Positions 24,261 to 31,930 of a stretch of DNA of 64,000 nucleotides are shown piece after piece. Position numbers and translations under genes: made by a program. The first letter of the stretch is position 1; every line of letters starts with the position of its first letter. Source of the stretch: Halobellus captivus (GTDB taxonomy: Archaea > Halobacteriota > Halobacteria > Halobacteriales > Haloferacaceae); NCBI RefSeq assembly GCF_007655485.1, contig NZ_VJXQ01000003.1:79217-143216 (forward strand), in the 5' to 3' direction. The notes beneath the pieces are model-generated. The model was given only the letters and a program-made list of their open reading frames with translations. It was not told where the DNA came from and did not search any database.

Positions 24261-25462
24261 TGGCCGCGGGGCTCTTCGAACTCGGTCAGGTGTTCGCCGT
24301 CCTAGCGGTCGCCGGTGCCATCGCGCTCCGGATCGGACTCTCCGTCATCCCGCTGTACGTGATCGGCGGGATGCTCGCGGGGCCGTTCGTCGCCGGACAG
24401 TTCGGACTTCCGCACGTGCCGGACAGCGAGTTACTCACGATACTCGCGGAGGTCGGGATCGTCCTGCTGCTGTTCTTCCTGGGGCTCGAATTCAGCCTCG
24501 ACCGGCTGTTGGCGGCGCGCTCGCGCATCACTCGCGCGGGCATCATCGACGTCACGATCAACCTGCCGCTCGGCATTGTGATCGGACTCGCGCTCGGTTG
24601 GTCGGTCGTCGAGGCGCTGCTGCTCGGCGGCATCGTCTACATCTCCTCGTCGGCGATCATCACGAAGACGCTGATCGATCTCGGATGGATCGCCAACGAC
24701 GAGGCCGATCCGATCCTCGGGACGCTGGTCTTCGAGGACCTGTTCATCGCGGTCTATCTCGCAATCGTCACCTCGCTCGTCCTCGGCGGCGGCACCGCCG
24801 ACGTCAATGGCCTCGGGCGGTCGCTGGCGGTCGCCTTCGGCTTCCTCGGCGCGCTGTTGCTCGTAGTCCAGTACGGCACTACGTTCTTCTCGCGTATCCT
24901 CGACGTCTCCGACCCGGAGTCGTTCGTCCTCCGCATCTTGGGCATCGTCATCCCGATCGCGGGATTCGCCCTCTCGATCGGCGTGAGCGAGGCCGTCGCG
25001 GCGTTCTTCGTCGGGATGGGATTCTCGACCAGCGGGCACCGCGAGCGGATCGAACGCCAGCTCACGTCCGTTCGAGACGTGTTCGCCGCGGTGTTCTTCT
25101 TCTGGATCGGCGTCGGAACCGATCCGCGACTCCTCGTCGGCGTCGCCGTGCCGCTCGTCGCCGCCGTCGTGTTGACGACGCCAGCGAAGATGCTCTCGGG
25201 CTACCTGGGCGGGCGCGTCTACGACCTCTCCGAGCACCGCGCGATTCGCGTGGGTATCGGGCTGGTGCCCCGAGGCGAGTTCTCGCTCGTCATCGCCGCA
25301 CTCGCCGCGGGCGGGTCGACGCCGGTGATGCGGGAGACGATTCCCGCGCTCGCGGTGGGTTACGTCCTCGTGATGAGCGTTCTCGGAACGCTGTTGATGC
25401 AGCGCTCCGAGGCGGTCGACCGGGCGATTGGTCGAGTGCTCCCCGTCGGGAGCGACGCTTGA
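24260..25462 (+). CDS. CPA2 family cation:proton antiporter
   Basis: A 400-residue Na+/H+ or K+/H+ exchanger of the CPA2 family, with about 12 membrane spans. ATG 24260 overlaps the TrkA-C stop. Visible motifs: VIPLYVIGGMLAGPFVAGQFGLP, LLLFFLGLEFSLDRL (the conserved F-x-G-x-E element) and IISSSAIITK-like VYISSSAIITKTL, and FEDLFIAVYLAIV, where the acidic residues lie in the ion-binding region. The C-terminal part VGLVPRGEFSLVIAALAAGGS matches the RGEFS motif. Pairing with a KhtT-like regulator suggests a K+/H+ antiporter role, which is reasonable for a salt-in haloarchaeon. Confidence 0.92.
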   Translation: MAAGLFELGQVFAVLAVAGAIALRIGLSVIPLYVIGGMLAGPFVAGQFGLPHVPDSELLTILAEVGIVLLLFFLGLEFSLDRLLAARSRITRAGIIDVTINLPLGIVIGLALGWSVVEALLLGGIVYISSSAIITKTLIDLGWIANDEADPILGTLVFEDLFIAVYLAIVTSLVLGGGTADVNGLGRSLAVAFGFLGALLLVVQYGTTFFSRILDVSDPESFVLRILGIVIPIAGFALSIGVSEAVAAFFVGMGFSTSGHRERIERQLTSVRDVFAAVFFFWIGVGTDPRLLVGVAVPLVAAVVLTTPAKMLSGYLGGRVYDLSEHRAIRVGIGLVPRGEFSLVIAALAAGGSTPVMRETIPALAVGYVLVMSVLGTLLMQRSEAVDRAIGRVLPVGSDA

Positions 25463-25535
25463 TCGGTCGTCTCCGGCCCAGCGGCGGGACGGATCCCGAA
25501 AGCGTTTAGTGCTCGCATCGGGTTTCGAACTCTCA

Positions 25536-25667
25536 ATGACGCGGCTCTCTCGGAGAAGCGCCCGCGCCCCCCAGAGAGTCGCGACTCCGGTCGTCTCGGC
25601 CCGTTTCAGCCCGGTTTCGACCGGGGCGACCGACGCCGCGCGGCGACCGCGACGACGGGCCCCTTAG
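25536..25667 (+). CDS. Possible arginine-rich leader peptide (43 codons) before argG
   Basis: The open frame from ATG 25536 encodes 43 residues with 11 arginines (MTRLSRRSARAPQRVATPVV, then the RRPRRRAP end), ending at TAG 25665-25667. The stop falls in the loop of a 5-bp GC hairpin (25657-25671). A TTTAGTG about 30 bp upstream could be its TATA box. Its position, 137 bp before argG, resembles a bacterial attenuator, but attenuation by leader peptides is unusual in archaea and an arginine-rich frame is common by chance in GC-rich DNA. Treat as uncertain. Confidence 0.25.
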   Translation: MTRLSRRSARAPQRVATPVVSARFSPVSTGATDAARRPRRRAP

Positions 25668-25771
25668 GCCCACTATTACCTCACTTCATCGCCGTACCGA
25701 ATCAACTCACAAGCGAGTAGCGTCTCTATAGGCATCTCTGCGGTTTAATTTCCAAACCCCAAACCGTGTAA

Positions 25772-25778
25772 TTTATAC
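25772..25778 (+). promoter_or_regulatory. TATA-like box of argG
   Basis: TTTATAC in the context AATTTATACGG, centred about 30 bp before ATG 25805. This gives a leaderless or nearly leaderless argG transcript. Confidence 0.6.
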
Positions 25779-25804
25779 GGAAGAGCGTCTGATTCGGAGA
25801 TATA

Positions 25805-27019
25805 ATGACAAGCGTGGCACTCGCGTTCTCGGGCGGCCTCGACACGACAGTCTGCGTCTCGCTCCTGCAGGAGGAGTACGGCTACGACGAAGTCGTCGGC
25901 GTGACCGTCGACGTGGGGCAGCCCGAATCCGAGTTCGAGGAAGCACAGGAGACCGCCGACGCACACGGACTGGATCTGCACGTCGTCGACGCGAAAGACG
26001 AGTTCGCGGACCTCTGTTTCGACTCCGTCCGCGCGAACGCGACTTACCAGGGCTACCCGCTCGGCACGGCGCTCGCGCGCCCGGTCATCGCGAACGCGAT
26101 CCTGGAGGTCGCCGAGGCAGAGGGCTGCGACGCGCTCGCACACGGCTGCACCGGCAAGGGCAACGACCAGCTCCGTTTCGAGGTCATCTGGCGCGCCTCC
26201 GACCTGGACGTCATCGCTCCGGTCCGCGAACTGGAACTCACCCGCGAGTGGGAGCAGCAGTACGCCGAAGAGCACGACCTCCCCGTCCAGTCGGGTAACT
26301 CCGGCGTCTGGTCGATCGACACGAACCTCTGGAGCCGCTCGATCGAGGGTGGAAACCTCGAAGACCCCGGCTACGTACCCCCGGAAGACATCTACGAGTG
26401 GACCGACGACCCCGCGAACGCGACGGAGACCGAACTGGTCGAGATCGCGTTCGAGGACGGATACCCCGTCGCGCTCGACGGCGAGGACCTGTCTCCCGCC
26501 GATCTCATCGGCGCGCTGAACGAGCAGGCCGGGAAATACGGTGTCGGCCGCACGGATATGATGGAAGATCGGATGCTCGGGCTGAAGGTCCGCGAGAACT
26601 ACGAGCACCCGGCGGCGACGACGCTCCTGACCGCTCACGAGGCCCTCGAACAGCTCGTACTCACGAAAGACGAGCGCGACTTCAAGCGCTCTATCGACAA
26701 CGAGTGGGCCCAGAAGGGCTATGAAGGCCTCGTCGACCACCCGCTCGTCGGCGCGCTCGAAGGCTTCATCGACGAAACGCAGACGCGCGTCACCGGCACG
26801 GTGACGATCAAGTTCCAGGGCGGGCAGGCGCGCCCGGTCGCCCGCGAGTCGGAGTACGCCGCCTACTCCGAGGACGCCGCCTCGTTCAACACCTCCGGCG
26901 TCGGCGACATCACCCAGCAGGACGCGACGGGCGTCGCGAAGTACCACGGCTTCCAGTCTCGCCTCGCGAACGCCGCGATCGAGGCCGCCGAGGGCGACGA
27001 CGAAGGCGACTGGGAGTGA
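25805..27019 (+). CDS. argG: Argininosuccinate synthase
   Basis: ArgG condenses citrulline and aspartate with ATP to form argininosuccinate. The 404-residue protein begins MTSVALAFSGGLDTTVCVS, with the P-loop-like ATP-binding motif SGGLDTT. Further family features: TAYQG-like ATYQGYPLGTALARPVIA, the AHGCTGKGNDQLRFE motif and SIEGGNLEDPGYVPPEDIY for substrate binding. Length is normal. argH starts 4 bp after the stop, so both share a transcript; the other arg genes follow after a 228-bp gap. Confidence 0.97.
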   Translation: MTSVALAFSGGLDTTVCVSLLQEEYGYDEVVGVTVDVGQPESEFEEAQETADAHGLDLHVVDAKDEFADLCFDSVRANATYQGYPLGTALARPVIANAILEVAEAEGCDALAHGCTGKGNDQLRFEVIWRASDLDVIAPVRELELTREWEQQYAEEHDLPVQSGNSGVWSIDTNLWSRSIEGGNLEDPGYVPPEDIYEWTDDPANATETELVEIAFEDGYPVALDGEDLSPADLIGALNEQAGKYGVGRTDMMEDRMLGLKVRENYEHPAATTLLTAHEALEQLVLTKDERDFKRSIDNEWAQKGYEGLVDHPLVGALEGFIDETQTRVTGTVTIKFQGGQARPVARESEYAAYSEDAASFNTSGVGDITQQDATGVAKYHGFQSRLANAAIEAAEGDDEGDWE

Positions 27020-27022
27020 AAT

Positions 27023-28504
27023 ATGACGGGCGAGGACGATCCATCTCGGGAGGGGGACTCCGGCGTCGTCCGCCGGGACCGCTTCAGCGGCGGCCCAGCG
27101 CGCGGATTTATGTCCAGCCTCGCGGCCGACGAGCGCATCTTCGCCGCCGACCTCGCCGTCGACCGCGCGCACGTGGTGATGCTCGCCGAACAGGGCATCG
27201 TCGCTGACGGCGTCGCGGGCGAGATCCTCGCCGCGCTCGCCGACGTCAAATCGGCAGGGCACGGGGCGCTCCCCGAGGGTGAAGACGTCCACGAGGCGAT
27301 CGAGACGGGCGTCGTCGACCGCGTCGGCCCCGACGGTGGCAAGATGCACACCGCGCGCAGCCGCAACGACGAGGTCGCGACCTGCATCCGCTACCGCCTC
27401 CGCGAGGATCTGCTGAACTCGATCGGGGCGACGCTCGCGCTCCGCGAGGCCCTCACCGAGGCTGCCGCCGAGCACGTCGACACCGTGATGCCCGGCTACA
27501 CGCACCTCCAGCCCGCTCAGCCCACGACGGTCGCGCACTTTCTCCTCTCCTATGAGTCGGCGTTCGCCCGCGACACCGCGCGCCTCGTCGACGCCTACGA
27601 CCGCGTGAACCGCTCGCCGCTCGGCGGGGCCGCGTTCGCGGGGACGCCGTTCGACATCGACCGCGAACGCACGGCCGACCTGCTCGGCTTCGACGGCGTC
27701 GTCTCGAACTCGACGGACGCCTCCGCTGGAAGAGACTTCCTCGCGGAGTCGACCGCGGCGCTCGCGACGCACGCGACGACGCTCTCCGGCCTCGCCGAGG
27801 ATCTCGTGATCTTCGCGAACAAGGGCTTCGTCGACCTCGCCGACGAGTACTCCTCGACGTCATCGATCATGCCGCAGAAGGTGAACCCCGACACCTTAGA
27901 GCTCGTCCGCGCGGTCGCTGGCGACGCGATCGGGGGCCTGACCGGTCTCCTGACGACGCTGAAGGGACTGCCGCGCGCGTACAACCGCGACCTTCAGCGC
28001 GCGACGCCGCACGCGTGGGAGACGGTTGACGCGGTGTCGGAAGCGACCGCGGTCGTCGCGGGCGCGGTCGCCAGCGCCGAGTGGCCCGAAGAGACGCTCG
28101 AAGCGGCGGCCGGAGACGGCTTCTCCACGGCGACCGGCGTCGCCGACGCGCTCGCGATGGCGGGCGTGCCGTTCCGCACGGCCCACGAGGTTCTCGCGGC
28201 GGCGGCCGAGCGCGCTGACGGCGAGACGCCCGATCTCGCAACACTTGACGAGGTCGCAGCGAACGTGCTCGGCGACTCCCTATTCGCCTACGTGAGCCGC
28301 GAGCGCGTCGAAGCCGCGCTCGATCCGGTCGAGAGCGTCGCGAGCCGCGATTCCCTCGGCGGCCCCGCACCGGCGGCGGTCGCGACCCAGCTCGACGACG
28401 CCGAAGCGTCGCTCGCGGCGGATCGCGCGGCCTACGACGACCGCACGAACGCGCTCGACGACGCCGCGGAAACGCTCCGAACGGAGGTCGAGGGCTATGT
28501 GTGA
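27023..28504 (+). CDS. argH: Argininosuccinate lyase
   Basis: ArgH splits argininosuccinate into arginine and fumarate. The 493-residue protein of the fumarase/aspartase superfamily shows TARSRNDEVATCIRYRLR, the MPGYTHLQPAQPTTVAHFLLSYE region with catalytic His, and the superfamily signature SSIMPQKVNPDTLE with the catalytic serine loop. It is a little longer than bacterial ArgH (about 460), because of acidic insertions and an N-terminal leader of about 18 residues. ATG 27023 is used; the core begins around RRDRFSGGPARGFMSSL. Confidence 0.97.
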   Translation: MTGEDDPSREGDSGVVRRDRFSGGPARGFMSSLAADERIFAADLAVDRAHVVMLAEQGIVADGVAGEILAALADVKSAGHGALPEGEDVHEAIETGVVDRVGPDGGKMHTARSRNDEVATCIRYRLREDLLNSIGATLALREALTEAAAEHVDTVMPGYTHLQPAQPTTVAHFLLSYESAFARDTARLVDAYDRVNRSPLGGAAFAGTPFDIDRERTADLLGFDGVVSNSTDASAGRDFLAESTAALATHATTLSGLAEDLVIFANKGFVDLADEYSSTSSIMPQKVNPDTLELVRAVAGDAIGGLTGLLTTLKGLPRAYNRDLQRATPHAWETVDAVSEATAVVAGAVASAEWPEETLEAAAGDGFSTATGVADALAMAGVPFRTAHEVLAAAAERADGETPDLATLDEVAANVLGDSLFAYVSRERVEAALDPVESVASRDSLGGPAPAAVATQLDDAEASLAADRAAYDDRTNALDDAAETLRTEVEGYV

Positions 28505-28579
28505 TTCGGTGCGTCCGCGTCGCCGCGCGCGACAATCGGACCCGCCGTCTCGACTCTGTCGGCGGCCCCGACCGCGACG

Positions 28580-28595
28580 GGTCCCTCCCGGGACC
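28580..28595. terminator. Small hairpin after argH
   Basis: GGTCCC (28580-28585) and GGGACC (28590-28595) form a 6-bp stem with loop TCCC, 75 bp after the argH stop. It is not followed by a T-run, so it may only slow or mark the end of the transcript. Confidence 0.3.
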
Positions 28596-28596
28596 A

Positions 28597-28608
28597 TTCA
28601 TATATGAA
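28597..28608. promoter_or_regulatory. 12-bp perfect palindrome upstream of lysW
   Basis: TTCATATATGAA (28597-28608) is a perfect palindrome in the gap between argH and lysW, about 125 bp before the lysW start. This is a possible dimeric regulator site. A single occurrence cannot prove it. Confidence 0.3.
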
Positions 28609-28702
28609 ATCAGACATCGATTTCACACGGACGGATCGTTCGACTGTTTTTCGTCGGTAGTGGTATCTCAGGTCAGTTAATTTATCCGACAACTTCGATG
28701 GG

Positions 28703-28708
28703 TTTAAG
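28703..28708 (+). promoter_or_regulatory. TATA-like box of lysW
   Basis: TTTAAG in the context GGGTTTAAGTCGG, about 28 bp before ATG 28733. It supports a separate promoter for the lysW-argF genes. Confidence 0.55.
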
Positions 28709-28732
28709 TCGGTTCCTCGCCCATCGACTCGT

Positions 28733-28912
28733 ATGGCAGCAACCATCACCGCAGAAGACCCGCTGACCGGAGAAGAGATCGAGATCCCCGCCGACGTCGA
28801 GGTCGGCGAAATCGTCGACAGCCCCGCGACGGGCGCGGAGTTGGAGGTCGTCTCGGTCGACCCGATCACACTCGAAGAAGCCCCCGAACTCGAAGAAGAC
28901 TGGGGCGAATAA
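28733..28912 (+). CDS. lysW: Amino-group carrier protein LysW (ArgW), cysteine-less form
   Basis: A 59-residue acidic carrier protein whose C-terminal glutamate is linked to the amino group of glutamate; the modified carrier is then the platform for ArgX, ArgB, ArgC and ArgD reactions. The C-terminus is the diagnostic EEDWGE, preceded by GAELEVVSVDPITLEEAPEL. Typical LysW (Thermus, Sulfolobus) has four zinc-binding cysteines; in this protein the aligned positions read DPLTG and DSPATG, so Asp, Thr, Ser and Thr replace them and no zinc site remains. The frame starts at ATG 28733 and lies 1 bp before argX. The protein is too short for many gene finders. Confidence 0.9.
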   Translation: MAATITAEDPLTGEEIEIPADVEVGEIVDSPATGAELEVVSVDPITLEEAPELEEDWGE

Positions 28913-28913
28913 G

Positions 28914-29786
28914 ATGAAGGTTGGGCTGCTCTACTCCCGGATTCGGAGGGACGAGAAGCTCCTCCTCACGGAGTTACGCGAGCGCGGCCACGAGGTGGAG
29001 AAGATCGACGTCCGGGCCGAGCAGTTCAACATCGCCGAACCGCCGGAATCGATCGACGGGGTCGACCTCGTCGTCGATCGCTGTCTGGCGACGAGCCGCA
29101 GCCTCTACACGACGCAGTTCTTGGACGCCTACGACATCCCCGTCGTCAACGGCGCGGAGACGGCCGACATCTGCGCCGACAAGGTGAAAAACAGCCTGGC
29201 GCTCGAACGCGCGGGCGTGCCGACGCCGAACACGGAGATCGCCTACACCGTCGACTCGGCGATGGAGACGATCGAGGAGTTCGGCTATCCCTGCGTCCTC
29301 AAGCCCGTCGTGGGCTCGTGGGGACGCCTGATGGCGAAGGTCGAGACCCCCTCGGCCGCCGAGGCCATCCTCGAACACAAGGCGACGCTCGGGCACTACC
29401 AGCACAAGGTGTTCTACGTCCAGGAGTTCGTCGAGAAGCCCGGCCGCGACATCCGCGTGCTGGCCGTCGACGGCGAACCGATTGCCGCGATGACGCGCTC
29501 CTCCGACCACTGGTTGACGAACGCGGCGAAGGGCGGGACAGTCGAGGAGTTCGAGCTCGACGACCGCGCGAGAGAGCTCGTCGCGGCCGCGTCCGACGCG
29601 GTCGGCGGCGGCCTGCTCGGCGTCGACCTGATGGAGACGGGATCGGATTACACGGTCCACGAGGTCAACCACACCGTCGAGTTCAAGGCGCTGAACGACG
29701 CCGTCGACGTCGACGTTCCCGCGGCGGTCGTCGACTGGCTGGAATCGAAAGCCGAACAAGCCACCGGAACGGAAGCAGCCGTATGA
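28914..29786 (+). CDS. argX: Glutamate--LysW ligase ArgX (ATP-grasp)
   Basis: An ATP-grasp ligase of 290 residues that joins glutamate to the C-terminal Glu of LysW using ATP (RimK/LysX family). The N-terminus MKVGLLYSRIRRDEKLLLTELRERG and the internal PCVLKPVVGSWGRLMAKV (ATP-binding Lys), YVQEFVEKPGRDIRVLAVDG and VHEVNHTVEFKALNDAVDVDVP agree with this family. The substrate could be glutamate (arginine) or aminoadipate (lysine); its position inside a gene set with argF, argG and argH favours glutamate, though bifunctional forms exist. ATG 28914 starts 1 bp after the lysW stop. Confidence 0.92.
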   Translation: MKVGLLYSRIRRDEKLLLTELRERGHEVEKIDVRAEQFNIAEPPESIDGVDLVVDRCLATSRSLYTTQFLDAYDIPVVNGAETADICADKVKNSLALERAGVPTPNTEIAYTVDSAMETIEEFGYPCVLKPVVGSWGRLMAKVETPSAAEAILEHKATLGHYQHKVFYVQEFVEKPGRDIRVLAVDGEPIAAMTRSSDHWLTNAAKGGTVEEFELDDRARELVAAASDAVGGGLLGVDLMETGSDYTVHEVNHTVEFKALNDAVDVDVPAAVVDWLESKAEQATGTEAAV

Positions 29787-30853
29787 GTACTTCCCCCACG
29801 GATGCCGGTGACGACGCAGCCTACACCGCCGCCGTCGTCGGCGGTTCCGGGTTCACCGGCGGCGAACTCCTTCGCCTGCTGTATCAGCACCCCGAGTTCG
29901 ACGTCGTGCAGGCGACCAGCAGATCAAAGGAGCGCAAGACCGTCGGGCACGTTCACCCGAATCTCCGCGAGATGGACCTCCGGTTCACGTCGCCGGAGGA
30001 CCTCGAATCGGTCGACGTGCTCTTCGCGGCGACGCCGCACGGCGTCTCGATGGAGCACATCGACGAGTTCCAAGACGCCGCCGACACGGTCGTCGATCTC
30101 TCGGCGGACTTCCGCCTCGACACCGAGGAGCAGTACGACGAGTGGTACGACGGGCACGTCTGCCCGGAGTACCTGGAGAAATCGGAATACGCGCTGCCAG
30201 AGATCAACCGGGCTAACCTCTCGAACGCGAGCCTCATCGCCTCCGGCGGCTGCAACGCGACCGCAACGATCCTCGGGCTGAAGCCGCTGTTCGACGCCGG
30301 AATCTTGGAGGGCGACGAGCAGGCGGTCGTCGACGTGAAGGTCGGCTCCTCGGAGGGCGGCGCTGGCGGCGGCGACGCCTCCAGCCACCCCGAGCGCTCG
30401 GGTATCGTCCGCCCGTACGCGCCGACCGGCCACCGTCACGAGGCCGAGATCGAGCAGTTCCTCGGCCTCTCGGTCTCGTTCACCGTTCACGCGGTGGATA
30501 TGATCCGCGGCGCGAGCGCGACCTGTCACCTCTTCCCGAGCGCGCCCGTCTCGAAGGGCGACCTCTGGAAAGCCTACCGCGACGCCTACGCCGACGAGCC
30601 GTTTATGCGGACCGTCGCGGGCGGTGGCGGCGTCTACCGCTACCCCGAGCCGAAGGCGGTCGCCGGGACCAATTACGGAGAAGTCGGCTTCGAGATCGAC
30701 CCCGGAAACCGCCGGCTCGTCGTCTTCTCCGCGATCGACAATATGATGAAGGGATCGGCCGGACAGGCCGTCCACGCCGCGAACATCGCGCTCGGTATCG
30801 AGGAGACCGCCGGTCTGGAGTTCACCGGGCTCCACCCCGTCGGCGCACCCTGA
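29783..30853 (+). CDS. argC: N-acetyl- (LysW-)gamma-glutamyl-phosphate reductase
   Basis: ArgC/LysY reduces the LysW-bound glutamyl phosphate to the semialdehyde with NADPH. The 356-residue protein starts at ATG 29783, overlapping argX by 4 bp (ATGA). It has AAVVGGSGFTGGELLRLLYQHP (nucleotide-binding loop), the catalytic cysteine in IASGGCNATATILGLKPL, and VGSSEGGAGGGDASSHPERSG followed by HRHEAEIEQFLG, where a histidine is expected. The rest of the family pattern (GASATCHLFP and PKAVAGTNYGEVGFE) is present, and length is standard. The N-terminal 12 residues are an acidic leader. Confidence 0.95.
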   Translation: MSTSPTDAGDDAAYTAAVVGGSGFTGGELLRLLYQHPEFDVVQATSRSKERKTVGHVHPNLREMDLRFTSPEDLESVDVLFAATPHGVSMEHIDEFQDAADTVVDLSADFRLDTEEQYDEWYDGHVCPEYLEKSEYALPEINRANLSNASLIASGGCNATATILGLKPLFDAGILEGDEQAVVDVKVGSSEGGAGGGDASSHPERSGIVRPYAPTGHRHEAEIEQFLGLSVSFTVHAVDMIRGASATCHLFPSAPVSKGDLWKAYRDAYADEPFMRTVAGGGGVYRYPEPKAVAGTNYGEVGFEIDPGNRRLVVFSAIDNMMKGSAGQAVHAANIALGIEETAGLEFTGLHPVGAP

Positions 30854-30871
30854 GCACCACGAAGCACACGT

Positions 30872-31930
30872 ATGACACCCGAACCCACCGACAACGACGA
30901 CACACGCGACGCGCGCCAGACGCAGCAGTTCGAGACCGGAGCGGCGCGACCGCTTCGCGCCGACGGCGGTCGACCGGCCGACAGCGTCGCCGTCGGTGAC
31001 GCCGCCTTCGGCTGCGACGTCGCGACCGACGGCGGCAGCGACGCGTCCGAGCGCCCGCCGGTCGTCGTCAAGGTCGGCGGCGCGCGCGCGGTCGATCCCG
31101 CGGGCGCGGTCGAAGACGTCGCCGAACTCGTCGCAGCCGGGCGGAAGGTCGTCGTCGTTCACGGCGGCTCGACCGCCGTCGACGACACGCTCGAAGCACT
31201 CGGCGAGGAACCCACCTACGTCGAGACGCCGGGAGGCGTCGTCGGCCGCTTCACCGACGAGCGCACGATGGAGGTGTTCTCGATGGTGATGCCCGGCAAG
31301 CTCAACACCGATCTCACGGTCACGCTCCGCGCTGCTGGCGTCGACGCGCTCGGCCTTTCTGGCGTCGATGGCGGCCTCCTGACCGGCCCGCGCAAGTCGG
31401 CCGTGCGGGTGATCGAGGACGGCAAAAAGAAGATCAAGCGCGGCGACCACTCGGGGAAGATCACCGACGTGAACGGCGGCCTGTTGGAGACGCTCCTCGA
31501 CGGCGGGTACACGCCCGTCGTCACCGTGCCGATGCTCGCAGACGACGGCGTCGCGGTCAACGCCGACGCCGACCGCGCGGCCGCGGCCGTCGCTGGCGCG
31601 GTCGGCGGAGAGTTGGTCGTCCTCACGGACGTCTCCGGCGTCTACGCCGACCCCGACGACGCGTCGACCCTGATCGAGGCCGTCGAAACCCCCGCGGATT
31701 TCGATGCACTGAACCACGCCGCGGAAGGGTTTATGACGAAGAAAGTGATGGCCGCGAAGGAGGCGCTCGATGGCGGCGCAGTGACCGTCATCGTCGCCGA
31801 CGCCAATGCGGACGATCCGATCCTCTCGGCGCTCGACGGCGGCGGCACGCACATCCACGCCAGCGCGGTCTCTGATTCGGCGGACGAGACTGACGCGGGC
31901 GACGCCGACGAGACGGAGGTGACACAATGA
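30872..31930 (+). CDS. argB: Acetylglutamate/LysW-glutamate kinase with N-terminal extension
   Basis: This amino acid kinase phosphorylates the LysW-bound glutamate. The kinase domain begins near residue 66 with PVVVKVGGARAVDP and includes VVVHGGSTAVDDTLEALG, GLSGVDGGLLTGPRKSA and TVPMLADDGVAVNADADRAA, AVETPADFDALNHAAEGFMTKKVMAAKEAL near the end. Without the first 65 residues the size is ordinary (about 285). The extension (TPEPTDNDDTRDARQTQQFE, RADGGRPADSVAVGDAAFGC) is acidic and unlike the core, so either it is a lineage-specific tail or translation starts later, although no good internal ATG is visible. The last 15 residues are also acidic. Confidence 0.92.
   Translation: MTPEPTDNDDTRDARQTQQFETGAARPLRADGGRPADSVAVGDAAFGCDVATDGGSDASERPPVVVKVGGARAVDPAGAVEDVAELVAAGRKVVVVHGGSTAVDDTLEALGEEPTYVETPGGVVGRFTDERTMEVFSMVMPGKLNTDLTVTLRAAGVDALGLSGVDGGLLTGPRKSAVRVIEDGKKKIKRGDHSGKITDVNGGLLETLLDGGYTPVVTVPMLADDGVAVNADADRAAAAVAGAVGGELVVLTDVSGVYADPDDASTLIEAVETPADFDALNHAAEGFMTKKVMAAKEALDGGAVTVIVADANADDPILSALDGGGTHIHASAVSDSADETDAGDADETEVTQ

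Larger units (their letters stand above)
25463..25804. promoter_or_regulatory. 342-bp region upstream of the arginine operon
   Basis: It contains the argG promoter (see 25772), a small hairpin with GGGCC and GGCCC arms (25657-25671, loop CCTTA), and a 43-codon arginine-rich open frame (25536-25667). An additional TTTAATT lies near 25743. No riboswitch or RNA gene is recognised. The gap is unusually long for this compact region, so control sites are likely. Confidence 0.5.
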
